DNA from: Streptomyces filamentosus
GTDB lineage: Bacteria; Actinomycetota; Actinomycetes; Streptomycetales; Streptomycetaceae
Assembly (NCBI RefSeq): GCF_014654895.1
Contig: NZ_BNBE01000003.1
Location: forward strand, 276,501-340,500
Length of the DNA stretch: 64,000 nt
Reading direction: 5' to 3'
Shown here one piece after another: positions 35,199-43,058 of the stretch (positions within the stretch are counted from its first letter, which is position 1; each line of letters starts with the position of its first letter). The notes below the pieces were generated by a model, which saw only the letters and a program-made list of their open reading frames with translations, was not told where the DNA came from and ran no database searches. Position numbers and translations under genes: made by a program.

Positions 35199-36563
35199 GT
35201 GGAGCAGTCCGCGCACGGTGACGAACCGGCCGGCGCGGCGGCCGACGCTGCCGAGACGCTCGACCATCCCCTGCCGGAGGGGGTACGGCGGCGGGTGATC
35301 GCGCTGGTCGCCGACGCCTTCGGCGGCCTGACCGTCGCCGAGCTGCCCGCCCCCCTGCGGCAGTACGCCCGTTTCACCGCGAGCCGGCGCGCCAAGTTCG
35401 CCGGCAACGCGATGGCCGCCGCCCTGGAGGGCGACCCGCTCTTCCGGCAGCGGATCGGCGAGCGGTTCAAGCAGTCCCAGCCGGAGCTGGCCGAGGCCGT
35501 GGAGACCGGCACCCCGCCCGCCGCCGCCGACCCCGTCGACGTGGCCGCGGCGGCGTACGTGCTCCGCCCGCCGGGCTGGGGCAAGCTCGTGGCCGCCGCC
35601 GGCGAGGAGGTCCAGCGGGCCGACGCCGAGCGCGCCGACGAGGCGGGCCGGCGCGAGGTGGAGCGGCTCCGCGAGGAGCTGGCCGCCGCCCGCGAGCGCT
35701 CCCGGAGCGAGACCGAGCAGCTGCGGCACGACCTGGAGACCGCCCGCAAGGAAGCCGAATCGCTTCACCGCAAGCTGCGCAGCGCGCAGAGCGACGTGAA
35801 GCGCGGCGAGGCGGCGCTGCGGCGCGCCCAGGCCGAGATGGACGCCGCCCGCTCCGAGGCGGCCGCCCAGGTGTCCGCGGCCGAGAGCGAGTCGCGGCGG
35901 CTCAAGGCCCGGCTGGGCGAGGTCGAGGCGGCCCTGGAGGCGAGCCGCCGGGCGGCCCGCGAGGGGCGTTCGGTGGAGGACATGCGGCTGCGGCTGCTCC
36001 TCGACACCGTCCTGGACGCGGCCCAGGGGCTGCGGCGCGAACTGGCCCTGCCGCCGGTGTCGGTGCACCCGGCGGACACCGTGGACGCCGTGGAGCCGGG
36101 GCGGATGTCGCCGAAGGACATCGCGACCCGCGCCCTGTCGGAGACCGATCCGGCCCTGCTCGACCAGTTGTTGACGCTGCCGCAGACCCATCTCGTCGTG
36201 GACGGCTACAACGTCACCAAGACCGGCTATCCAACGATGCCGCTGGAGAAGCAGCGGTTGCGGCTGCTCGGCGGGCTCTCCGCGCTCGCGGCCCGCTCGG
36301 GCGCCGAGGTCACCTGCGTCTTCGACGGGGCCGAGCTGGCCGCTCCGGTGCTGCTCGCGCCGCCGCGCGGGGTGCGGGTGCTCTTCTCCAAGCCCGGTGT
36401 CACGGCGGACGAGTTGATCCGGCAGCTGGTCAGGGCGGAACCGCCGGGCCGGCCGGTCGTCGTGGTCTCCACCGACCGCGAGGTGGCCGACGGCGTCGCG
36501 AAGGCCGGTGCGCGGCCGGTGTCGTCCGCCCTGCTCCTGAAGCGGCTTTCACGCCTCTCGTAA
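35199..36563 (+). CDS. NYN-domain (PIN-like) RNA-binding or nuclease protein with coiled coil
   Basis: Protein of 454 residues. About 20-130 is helical and moderately conserved in character. About 135-265 is a charged coiled coil (EVERLREELAAARERSRSE). About 325-454 is a YacP-type NYN domain, with the acidic residues of the PIN-like fold in LVVDGYNVT, CVFDGAEL and VVSTDREVADG. Related YacP/Rae1 proteins are ribosome-associated endoribonucleases; activity here is inferred. GTG start with a weak ribosome binding site. Confidence 0.87.
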   Translation: MEQSAHGDEPAGAAADAAETLDHPLPEGVRRRVIALVADAFGGLTVAELPAPLRQYARFTASRRAKFAGNAMAAALEGDPLFRQRIGERFKQSQPELAEAVETGTPPAAADPVDVAAAAYVLRPPGWGKLVAAAGEEVQRADAERADEAGRREVERLREELAAARERSRSETEQLRHDLETARKEAESLHRKLRSAQSDVKRGEAALRRAQAEMDAARSEAAAQVSAAESESRRLKARLGEVEAALEASRRAAREGRSVEDMRLRLLLDTVLDAAQGLRRELALPPVSVHPADTVDAVEPGRMSPKDIATRALSETDPALLDQLLTLPQTHLVVDGYNVTKTGYPTMPLEKQRLRLLGGLSALAARSGAEVTCVFDGAELAAPVLLAPPRGVRVLFSKPGVTADELIRQLVRAEPPGRPVVVVSTDREVADGVAKAGARPVSSALLLKRLSRLS

Positions 36564-36693
36564 AGACTCGCCCGGGTTGCAACTCTTGTGTTCTATGCCC
36601 GTTTTATGGACGGCGGACGGTCAAGTACCCGTCACGGGCGGTGTGATGCATGTAAATAAAGTGGTGCGTGAGCGAGTTTTTTGCCGTCGGGAT

Positions 36694-36723
36694 TTGAACT
36701 GATCACAAGTTGGTCACTAGGGT
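36694..36723 (+). promoter_or_regulatory. sigma70-type promoter of the first NlpC/P60 gene
   Basis: TTGAAC (36694-36699) and TAGGGT (36718-36723) are separated by 18 bases, a good match to the housekeeping consensus. It lies in an unusually AT-rich stretch for this genome and leaves a leader of about 100 bases before the start codon. Confidence 0.65.
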
Positions 36724-36828
36724 CGGGCCTCGAACCTTCGCGCGGTTGATCACCCATCAGGGCGGTCCGTGGAGGAACCGCCTGCCCCTGACCGGCCGGG
36801 CGGCTCGAGGAAGAAGGAGCTCGCCTTC

Positions 36829-37884
36829 GTGGCGTCCCACCGTCGACCCAAGCAGCCGAGCCGCACCCGTGTGACCGTGCTCACCGCGACCGCGGCCGCC
36901 GCCGTCGCGTTCTCCGCCCAGACCGGAGCCCAGGCGGCCCCCAAGCCGAAGATCGACGAGGTCAAGTCCAAGGTCGACGACCTCTACCACGAGGCCGAAG
37001 AGGCCACCGAGCAGCACAGCCAGGCCGAGGAGCGCCGCAGCAAGCTGCAGAAGGAGGTCAGCCAGATCCAGGACCGGGTGGCACGTGGTCAGCAGGAGCT
37101 GAACACCCTCCGGGACCAGATCGGTTCGGTCGCCAGCGCCCAGTACCGCTCCGGCGGCATCGACCCCGCGCTCCAGCTCTTCCTCTCCTCCGACCCGGAC
37201 GACTACCTGGACAAGGCGTCCGCCATCGGCCGGGTGACGGACCAGCAGGCCGACGTCCTCGCCTCCATCCAGGACAAGCAGCGCGCCCTCGCCCAGGAGC
37301 GCGCCGAGGCCACGGCGAAGCTCGCCGACCTGGAGGACGTCCGCAAGACCCTCGGCGAGAAGAAGAAGAAGATCCAGGGCAAGCTCTCCGAGGCCCGCAA
37401 GCTCCTCAACACCCTCACCGCCGAGGAGCGCGCCCGCATCCAGCAGGAGGAGCAGGAGCGCGCCGCGAAGGCCGAGCGCGCCTCCCGCGCCTCCGCCCCC
37501 CGCGTCGACCTCGGCAACGAGGCCCCGGCCAGCGGCCTGGGCGCCGCCGCCCTCGCCGCCGCCGCCACCCAGCTCGGCAAGCCGTACCAGTCCGGCGAAG
37601 AGGGCCCGTACGCCTACGACTGCTCCGGTCTGACGCAGTGGGCCTACCGCCAGGCGGGCGCCCGCCTCTCCCGGGTCACCTACACCCAGCAGAACGACGG
37701 CACCAAGATCGGCCGCAGCCAGCTCAAGCCCGGCGACCTGGTCTTCTTCAACAGCCTGTCGCACGTGGGCCTGTACGCGGGCAACAACACGATCCTGCAC
37801 GCCCCCAAGCCGGGCGCCGTGGTCCGCTACGAGTCCATGGACTACATGGGCACCTTCCAGTTCGGCGTCCGCATCGGCGGCTGA
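36829..37884 (+). CDS. secreted NlpC/P60 peptidoglycan hydrolase (RipA-like)
   Basis: Protein of 351 residues. Signal peptide to about 36 (VTVLTATAAAAVAFSAQTGA), a coiled-coil region about 40-205, then an NlpC/P60 domain. Catalytic Cys265 is in YDCSGLTQWAYRQAG and His312 in LSHVGLYAG, with a third polar residue at His324 (HAP). The family cleaves D-iGlu-mDAP-type bonds in stem peptides for cell separation and growth. The GTG giving VASHRRPKQP has AAGGAG upstream and precedes the signal peptide neatly; the longer frame is rejected. Its paralogue follows directly. Confidence 0.92.
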   Translation: MASHRRPKQPSRTRVTVLTATAAAAVAFSAQTGAQAAPKPKIDEVKSKVDDLYHEAEEATEQHSQAEERRSKLQKEVSQIQDRVARGQQELNTLRDQIGSVASAQYRSGGIDPALQLFLSSDPDDYLDKASAIGRVTDQQADVLASIQDKQRALAQERAEATAKLADLEDVRKTLGEKKKKIQGKLSEARKLLNTLTAEERARIQQEEQERAAKAERASRASAPRVDLGNEAPASGLGAAALAAAATQLGKPYQSGEEGPYAYDCSGLTQWAYRQAGARLSRVTYTQQNDGTKIGRSQLKPGDLVFFNSLSHVGLYAGNNTILHAPKPGAVVRYESMDYMGTFQFGVRIGG

Positions 37885-37936
37885 CCCGCCCGGCCTGCCG
37901 CCCGAACGGGTGGTTCGGCGCACGCCCCGCTGACCT

Positions 37937-37980
37937 GACGCCCCGCCGGTGACCTCGCGGTCTCCGGCGGGGCGTCCTTT
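37937..37980 (+). terminator. intrinsic terminator between the NlpC/P60 genes
   Basis: A 13-bp stem (37937-37949 and 37964-37976) followed by CTTTT, 53 bases after the first gene's stop. It separates transcription of the two paralogues. Confidence 0.8.
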
Positions 37981-38071
37981 TGTGTGCCCGGCGCCTTCGT
38001 TGGACGGGGGACGGCGAGCGGCTACTGTCTGCCGCGCCAGTCGTCCGCACGAGCCGAACGGAGCACGCACC

Positions 38072-39112
38072 GTGGCCGCCCACCGCCGACCCGCCCGGGT
38101 CACCGTCCTGACCGCAGCCGCCGCGGCCACCGCGGCGGCCTCCCTCGGCGCCGTCCCCGCCGTCGCCGACCCGGGCGCCGGCACCGAGGCCACCCGCGCC
38201 AGGGTCGACCGGCTCTACGAGGAGGCCGAGCGCGCCGCCGAGGGCTACAACCGGGCGGACGAGAAGGCGGACGCGCTGCGGCGCAAGGTCCGCCAGGCAC
38301 AGGACAGCCTGGCCCGCGGCCAGGAGCGCATGAACCGGATGCGCGGCGCGCTCGGCGCGCTCGCCGGCGCCCAGTACCGCTCCGGCGGCCTCGACCCCGC
38401 CCTCGTCCTGCTGCTCTCCTCCGACCCGGACAGCTACCTGGACCGGGCCACCGCCCTCGACCGGGCGACCGCACGGCAGAGCGCCGCCCTCACCGAGCTC
38501 CGGCGCGAGCGCCACCGCCTCGACCAGGAGCGCGCCGAGGCCCGCACCGCCCTCACCGAGCTGGAGCGCAGCCGCGCCGAGGTGGCCCGCCACAAGCGGT
38601 CGGTGGAGCGCAAGCTCGCCGAGGCCCGCCGGGTCCTGGCCTCCCTCACCGCCGCCGAGCGCGCCGACTACGAGCGGGCCTCCCGCTCCGGCGGCCGTGC
38701 CGGGGACGGCCCCGGCGCCCCCGGCACGGAACTCCCGCCGGCCCCGGCCGACGCCGGGTCCGGCGACGCCCGGGGGAGCGCCGCGGTGATGGCCGCCCGC
38801 AGCGCCGTCGGCAAGCCGTACGTCTGGGGCGCGACCGGCCCCTCCGGCTTCGACTGCTCGGGCCTGATGGTCTGGTCGTACCGGCAGGCCGGGATCAGCC
38901 TGCCGCGCACCTCGGCCGCCCAGCGGTACGCGGGACGGCAGGTGCCGCTCTCCCAGGCGCGGCCCGGCGACCTCGTCACCTACCGCGGCGACGCCAGCCA
39001 CGTCGCCATCTACGCCGGGAACGGGCAGGTCATCCACGCCCCCTACCCCGGCGCCCGGGTCCGCTACGACCCGGTGAACATGATGTCCCACGTGACGGTG
39101 ACCCGGCTCTGA
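38072..39112 (+). CDS. secreted NlpC/P60 peptidoglycan hydrolase, paralogue
   Basis: Protein of 346 residues with the same layout as the preceding gene: signal peptide (VTVLTAAAAATAAASLGAVP), coiled coil, Gly/Pro linker and NlpC/P60 domain. Catalytic Cys262 is in FDCSGLMVWSYRQAG, and the histidine is in ASHVAIYAGNG. The blocks AQYRSGGLDPAL and LSSDPDSYLD are shared with the paralogue, so the pair arose by tandem duplication. The coiled coil is more arginine-rich and less lysine-rich than its neighbour. The GTG start has GGAG upstream. Confidence 0.92.
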   Translation: MAAHRRPARVTVLTAAAAATAAASLGAVPAVADPGAGTEATRARVDRLYEEAERAAEGYNRADEKADALRRKVRQAQDSLARGQERMNRMRGALGALAGAQYRSGGLDPALVLLLSSDPDSYLDRATALDRATARQSAALTELRRERHRLDQERAEARTALTELERSRAEVARHKRSVERKLAEARRVLASLTAAERADYERASRSGGRAGDGPGAPGTELPPAPADAGSGDARGSAAVMAARSAVGKPYVWGATGPSGFDCSGLMVWSYRQAGISLPRTSAAQRYAGRQVPLSQARPGDLVTYRGDASHVAIYAGNGQVIHAPYPGARVRYDPVNMMSHVTVTRL

Positions 39113-39229
39113 CGTTCCCGGCTCCGACGCCTTCCACCCCCGCTTTGAGGCATCCCCCCGCTCCGACGCCTCCCCCCGCTCCGACGGTCCCGTCCCCGGG
39201 CCGGGAGGCGGGATTCCGTCACCCGACCG

Positions 39230-39235
39230 TACGAT
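39230..39235 (+). promoter_or_regulatory. TACGAT -10 box, leaderless type
   Basis: Located 7 bases before the GTG of the lipoprotein metallopeptidase gene, which has no ribosome binding site. The 130-bp gap upstream also holds two copies of CCCCCGCTCCGACG. Confidence 0.5.
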
Positions 39236-39242
39236 CTGAGGC

Positions 39243-40466
39243 GTGGCGGACCAGGGGCGCGGAGCGGGGCGGACGGGCGGAGTGCTGCTCGCCCTCCTCC
39301 TCGCCCTCGCCGCGCTCGTCGGCTGCGGCACCGCCGCCCGGCCCGCCGACCCGGCCCTGCGCGAGGTGCAGTCCCTCCTCGACCGGCACGCCCGGGCCCT
39401 CCTCGACCGCGACGAGGCCGCCTGGCTCGCCGCCGCCGACCCCTCCTACGCGGCGGCCGCCCGCACCGAGTTCCGCCGGCTCGCCGACGTGCCGCTGGCC
39501 GGCTGGAGCTACCGCGTCACCGGCGTCGAACGGACCGGCGGGGACCGGCTCACCGCCCGCGTCGAGCGCGGCCACCGCATCGCCGGCCACGACCGGGGCG
39601 CCCTCGGCGCGGGCCGGGTCGTGGACCTCGTGGAACGAGGCGGCCGCTGGTACGTGACCGGCGAGCGGCCCGCCGAGGGCGCCCCGGTCCGGCTCTGGGA
39701 GCAGGGCACGGTCACCGCCGTGCACGGCGCCCGCTCGCTGGTCCTCGGGGTCGGCCAGGATCGTGCCCGGCTGGCCGAGATCGCGCGCCTCGCCGACCGG
39801 GCGGTGCCCGCCGTCGACGCCGTCTGGAGCCCCGCCTGGGCCCGCCGGGTGCTGGTCCTCGTCCCCGCCTCCCTCGACGACATGGGCGGCCTGCTCGCGG
39901 TGGACGGCTCGCAGTACCGGGGGATCGCCGCCGTCACCACCGGCGAGACCGACCACCGCGCCGACGCCCCCGCGGACCGGGTGATCGTCAACCCCGAGGC
40001 GTACGACGTGCTCGGCGACTTCGGCCGGCAGCTGATCCTCACCCACGAGACCGTCCACGTCGCCACCCGCGCCCACACCTCCCCGGCCACCCCGGTCTGG
40101 CTCTCCGAGGGCTTCGCCGACTGGGTCGCCTACCAGGACACCGGCCGCACCCCCGCCGAGGCCGCCCCCGAGCTCCGCCGGGCGGTCCGGGCCGGGAACG
40201 TGCCCGCCGCCCTCCCCGAGGACGCCGACTTCGGCTTCGGCGGCGACGCGGAGGCACTGGCCCGCGCCTACGAGACCGGCTGGCTGGCCTGCGCGATGAT
40301 CGCCGACCGCCGGGGCGAGGAGCGGCTGACCGCCTTCTACCGGGAGACGGGCGCCCACCCCGGCCGGGACGGCGCCGTGGAGAGCGCCCTGCGCGAGGTC
40401 CTGGACACCACCCCGGAGGAGTTCACGGCCGACTGGCGGGCGTACCTGCGCCAGGAGCTGGGGTAG
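39243..40466 (+). CDS. lipoprotein with gluzincin-type HExxH metallopeptidase motif
   Basis: Protein of 407 residues. The signal sequence ends with lipobox LVGC, so Cys28 is lipidated. The first half (about 35-170) resembles a domain that binds rather than catalyses. The second half has HETVH (His268, Glu269, His272) followed by the third-ligand region LSEGFADWVAY, the pattern of gluzincin zinc peptidases. Substrate and protein family name are not certain. GTG start without a ribosome binding site. It ends one base before the converging GT87 gene's stop. Confidence 0.82.
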   Translation: MADQGRGAGRTGGVLLALLLALAALVGCGTAARPADPALREVQSLLDRHARALLDRDEAAWLAAADPSYAAAARTEFRRLADVPLAGWSYRVTGVERTGGDRLTARVERGHRIAGHDRGALGAGRVVDLVERGGRWYVTGERPAEGAPVRLWEQGTVTAVHGARSLVLGVGQDRARLAEIARLADRAVPAVDAVWSPAWARRVLVLVPASLDDMGGLLAVDGSQYRGIAAVTTGETDHRADAPADRVIVNPEAYDVLGDFGRQLILTHETVHVATRAHTSPATPVWLSEGFADWVAYQDTGRTPAEAAPELRRAVRAGNVPAALPEDADFGFGGDAEALARAYETGWLACAMIADRRGEERLTAFYRETGAHPGRDGAVESALREVLDTTPEEFTADWRAYLRQELG

Positions 40467-40467
40467 C

Positions 40468-41745
40468 TCAGACCGAGCCGGTCAGCACCTTCTCGCGCTC
40501 CGGGCGGTCCGCCGGGACCGGGATCGTCACCCCGGCCTCCGTGACCGTGTGCTTCCACAGGATCCGGCAGGCCGTCAGGGTCGCCGCGATCAGCAGGCCG
40601 TTGCGCAGGAACAGCACGCCGACGCCCAGCCAGTCGCTCTGCGTCACGTGCGAGAACCAGACCGGGAACTCGAACTGCGTCACCGCCGTCGCCCACAGGA
40701 TCAGGTACGCGGGCGTCCGCATCCGGCTGGAGCGGTACACCAGGCAGACGGCCGCCAGGCCGACCAGCCAGATCATGTACTGGGGGGAGATCACCCGGCT
40801 CGTCGCGGTGAAGAGCAGCACCGCCACGAAGGCCGCGTCCGCCACCGTCGAGGTGGTGAAGCGGCGCGCCTTGAAGCGCCACAGCAGCAGCCAGCCGAAG
40901 GCGGCCACGGTCAGCGCCATCGCGCCCTTCGACACCCAGGACACGTAGGGGCCGAGGAACTCGATCGAGCCGTAGTTCATCCGCGCCTCGCCGTCCCAGC
41001 CGAAGTGCCGGGCCACGTGGAAGACCATCGCGCCCAGCGACTCGACCTCCGTGCCCCGCTCGCTCTGGAAGGAGAGGAAGGCGAGCCCGCCCGGCATCCA
41101 GAGCATGCACAGCCCGAGCACGCCCGCCGCCGCCCCGGCAGCCACCGGCCAGGACCGCCAGGTCGCCCGGCCCTTCGGGGTGCCCGCGAGGATCAGCGCC
41201 GGCCACACCTTGAGGACCGCGCCGAAACCGGCCAGCGCGCCGAGCACCCGCGGGCTGCGGATCGCGGCGAGCAGCCCCGCCACCGCCACGGCGGTGACCA
41301 TGATGTCGTAGCGGGCGTACGCGGTCGGGCCCATCAGCGGCACCGCCGCCAGCCAGAGCCACGCGCCGCGCATCGACCGGCCCGGCCGGCCCCCGGTGTG
41401 CACGAGCAGCCCGAAGACGGCGGCGTCGCACAGGAGCGCCAGCACGAAGAAGGCGGCCGAGTAGTTCAGGAACGGCAGCAGGGCGGGGGAGAGGATCGCG
41501 AGGGCGGCGGCCGGCGGGTACTGCCAGGTGACGTCGTCCTGCGGGTACGTGCCGGTCTTCAGGACCTCGTACCAGCTCTGGTAGATCTGCTCGACGTCAC
41601 TGGTGACGTCGGGGCCCGGCACGACCACGATCTTGAACACGCACAGCAGGAGGATGATCCTGGTCAGGGCCCACAACCCCAGCGGCAGGCGCAATTCCCG
41701 CAGCCGCCCGGTCGTGCGCGAGCCGATCTCCACTGCGCCCGTCAT
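40468..41745 (-). CDS. GT87-family (DUF2029) membrane glycosyltransferase
   Basis: Polytopic membrane protein of 425 residues with about ten hydrophobic helices. Early loop acidic residues in PGPDVTSDVEQIYQSWYEVL fit the catalytic loop of polyprenol-phosphate-mannose-dependent GT-C enzymes. Related actinobacterial proteins add alpha-mannose to lipomannan or phosphatidylinositol mannosides on the outer face of the membrane (Rv2181 type, from memory). It is divergent from the PimB-like gene across 96 bp, which supports a mannolipid role. ATG preceded by AGGACAGGT. Confidence 0.85.
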   Translation of the reverse strand: MTGAVEIGSRTTGRLRELRLPLGLWALTRIILLLCVFKIVVVPGPDVTSDVEQIYQSWYEVLKTGTYPQDDVTWQYPPAAALAILSPALLPFLNYSAAFFVLALLCDAAVFGLLVHTGGRPGRSMRGAWLWLAAVPLMGPTAYARYDIMVTAVAVAGLLAAIRSPRVLGALAGFGAVLKVWPALILAGTPKGRATWRSWPVAAGAAAGVLGLCMLWMPGGLAFLSFQSERGTEVESLGAMVFHVARHFGWDGEARMNYGSIEFLGPYVSWVSKGAMALTVAAFGWLLLWRFKARRFTTSTVADAAFVAVLLFTATSRVISPQYMIWLVGLAAVCLVYRSSRMRTPAYLILWATAVTQFEFPVWFSHVTQSDWLGVGVLFLRNGLLIAATLTACRILWKHTVTEAGVTIPVPADRPEREKVLTGSV

Positions 41746-41827
41746 ACCTGTCCTGTTCCTGTCCTGTCGGTCCGCTCGCGCGGAGAGGGGTGGTGCCGGG
41801 CGTGGGGTGCGGCCGCGTGCCATCACG

Positions 41828-41833
41828 TACTGT
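41828..41833 (+). promoter_or_regulatory. TACTGT -10 box, leaderless type
   Basis: Lies 8 bases before the ATG of the PimB-like gene; no Shine-Dalgarno sequence is present. Confidence 0.5.
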
Positions 41834-41841
41834 CTGTCACG

Positions 41842-42984
41842 ATGCACAAGACCCTGATCGTAACGAACGACTTCCCGCCGCGTCCCGGCGGAATCCAGGC
41901 GTTCCTGCACAACATGGCGTTGCGACTGGACCCCGACCGGCTCGTGGTCTACGCCTCCACGTGGAAGCGAGGCCGCGAGGGGGCGGAGGCCACCGCTCTG
42001 TTCGACGCGGAACAGCCTTTCACGGTTGTCCGGGACCGCACCACCATGCTGTTGCCCACACCACGCGTGACCGCCCGGGCCACCGCGCTGCTGCGCGAGC
42101 ACGGCTGTGAGTCGGTCTGGTTCGGCGCCGCGGCGCCCCTCGGGCTGATGGCCCCCGCGCTGCGCAGGGCCGGGGCGAAGCGGCTGGTCGCGACCACCCA
42201 CGGCCACGAGGCGGGCTGGGCGCAGCTCCCGGCCGCCCGGCAGCTGCTGCGGCGGATCGGCGAGGGCACGGACACCCTCACGTACCTGGGCGAGTACACC
42301 CGCTCCCGGATCGCGTCGGCCCTCACCCCGGCCGCCGCGGGCCGCATGGTGCAGCTGCCGCCCGGCGTCGACGAGAAGACCTTCCACCCGGGCTCCGGCG
42401 GCGACGAGGTCCGGGCCCGCCTCGGCCTCACCGACCGGCCCGTCGTGGTGTGCGTCTCCCGGCTGGTCCCGCGCAAGGGCCAGGACACCCTGATCCGCGC
42501 CCTGCCCCGGATCCTGGCGCGGGTGCCGGACGCGGTCCTGCTGATCGTCGGCGGCGGCCCGTACGAGAAGGACCTGCGCGGGCTCGCCGCCGAGACCGGC
42601 GTCGCCGCCTCCGTCCGCTTCACCGGCGCCGTCCCCTGGGCGGAGCTCCCGGCCCACTACGGCGCCGGCGACGTCTTCGCCATGCCCTGCCGCACCCGCC
42701 GCGGCGGCCTCGACGTCGAGGGCCTCGGCATCGTCTACCTGGAGGCGTCCGCGACCGGCCTCCCGGTCGTCGCGGGGGACTCCGGCGGCGCCCCCGACGC
42801 CGTCCTCGACGGCGAGACCGGCTGGGTCGTCCGCGGCGAGTCCGCCGAGGACACCGCCGACCGCGTCACCACCCTCCTGCTCGACCCGGAGCTCCGCGCC
42901 CGCATGGGCGGCCGGGGCCGGGCCTGGGTGGAGGAGAAGTGGCGCTGGGACCTCCTGGCGGAACGGCTCAGGGAACTGCTCTAG
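41842..42984 (+). CDS. pimB: GT4 glycosyltransferase, probable PimB-type mannosyltransferase
   Basis: Cytosolic face enzyme of 380 residues with the GT-B fold. The N-terminal block TNDFPPRPGGIQAFLHNM, the middle VSRLVPRKGQDTLI and the donor-site EGLGIVYLEASATGLPVV fit the GT4 family, and in particular the mycobacterial/corynebacterial PimB' that adds the second mannose to phosphatidylinositol mannoside from GDP-mannose. The neighbours (GT87 enzyme and FadD15-like ligase) match the PimB' neighbourhood in M. tuberculosis (Rv2188c and Rv2187). The acceptor in Streptomyces is inferred. Confidence 0.83.
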   Translation: MHKTLIVTNDFPPRPGGIQAFLHNMALRLDPDRLVVYASTWKRGREGAEATALFDAEQPFTVVRDRTTMLLPTPRVTARATALLREHGCESVWFGAAAPLGLMAPALRRAGAKRLVATTHGHEAGWAQLPAARQLLRRIGEGTDTLTYLGEYTRSRIASALTPAAAGRMVQLPPGVDEKTFHPGSGGDEVRARLGLTDRPVVVCVSRLVPRKGQDTLIRALPRILARVPDAVLLIVGGGPYEKDLRGLAAETGVAASVRFTGAVPWAELPAHYGAGDVFAMPCRTRRGGLDVEGLGIVYLEASATGLPVVAGDSGGAPDAVLDGETGWVVRGESAEDTADRVTTLLLDPELRARMGGRGRAWVEEKWRWDLLAERLRELL

Positions 42985-43011
42985 GAACTCGGGGAACCGC
43001 TCCGGGACACG

Positions 43012-43048
43012 GGAAGGGGCCCGGCGCACCGAGCGCCGGGCCCCTTCC
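43012..43048. terminator. bidirectional terminator hairpin
   Basis: A perfect 15-bp stem (43012-43026 and 43034-43048) lies between the converging pimB-like and fadD15-like genes, 10 bases from the latter's stop. Confidence 0.8.
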
Positions 43049-43058
43049 GCCGTGCCCG

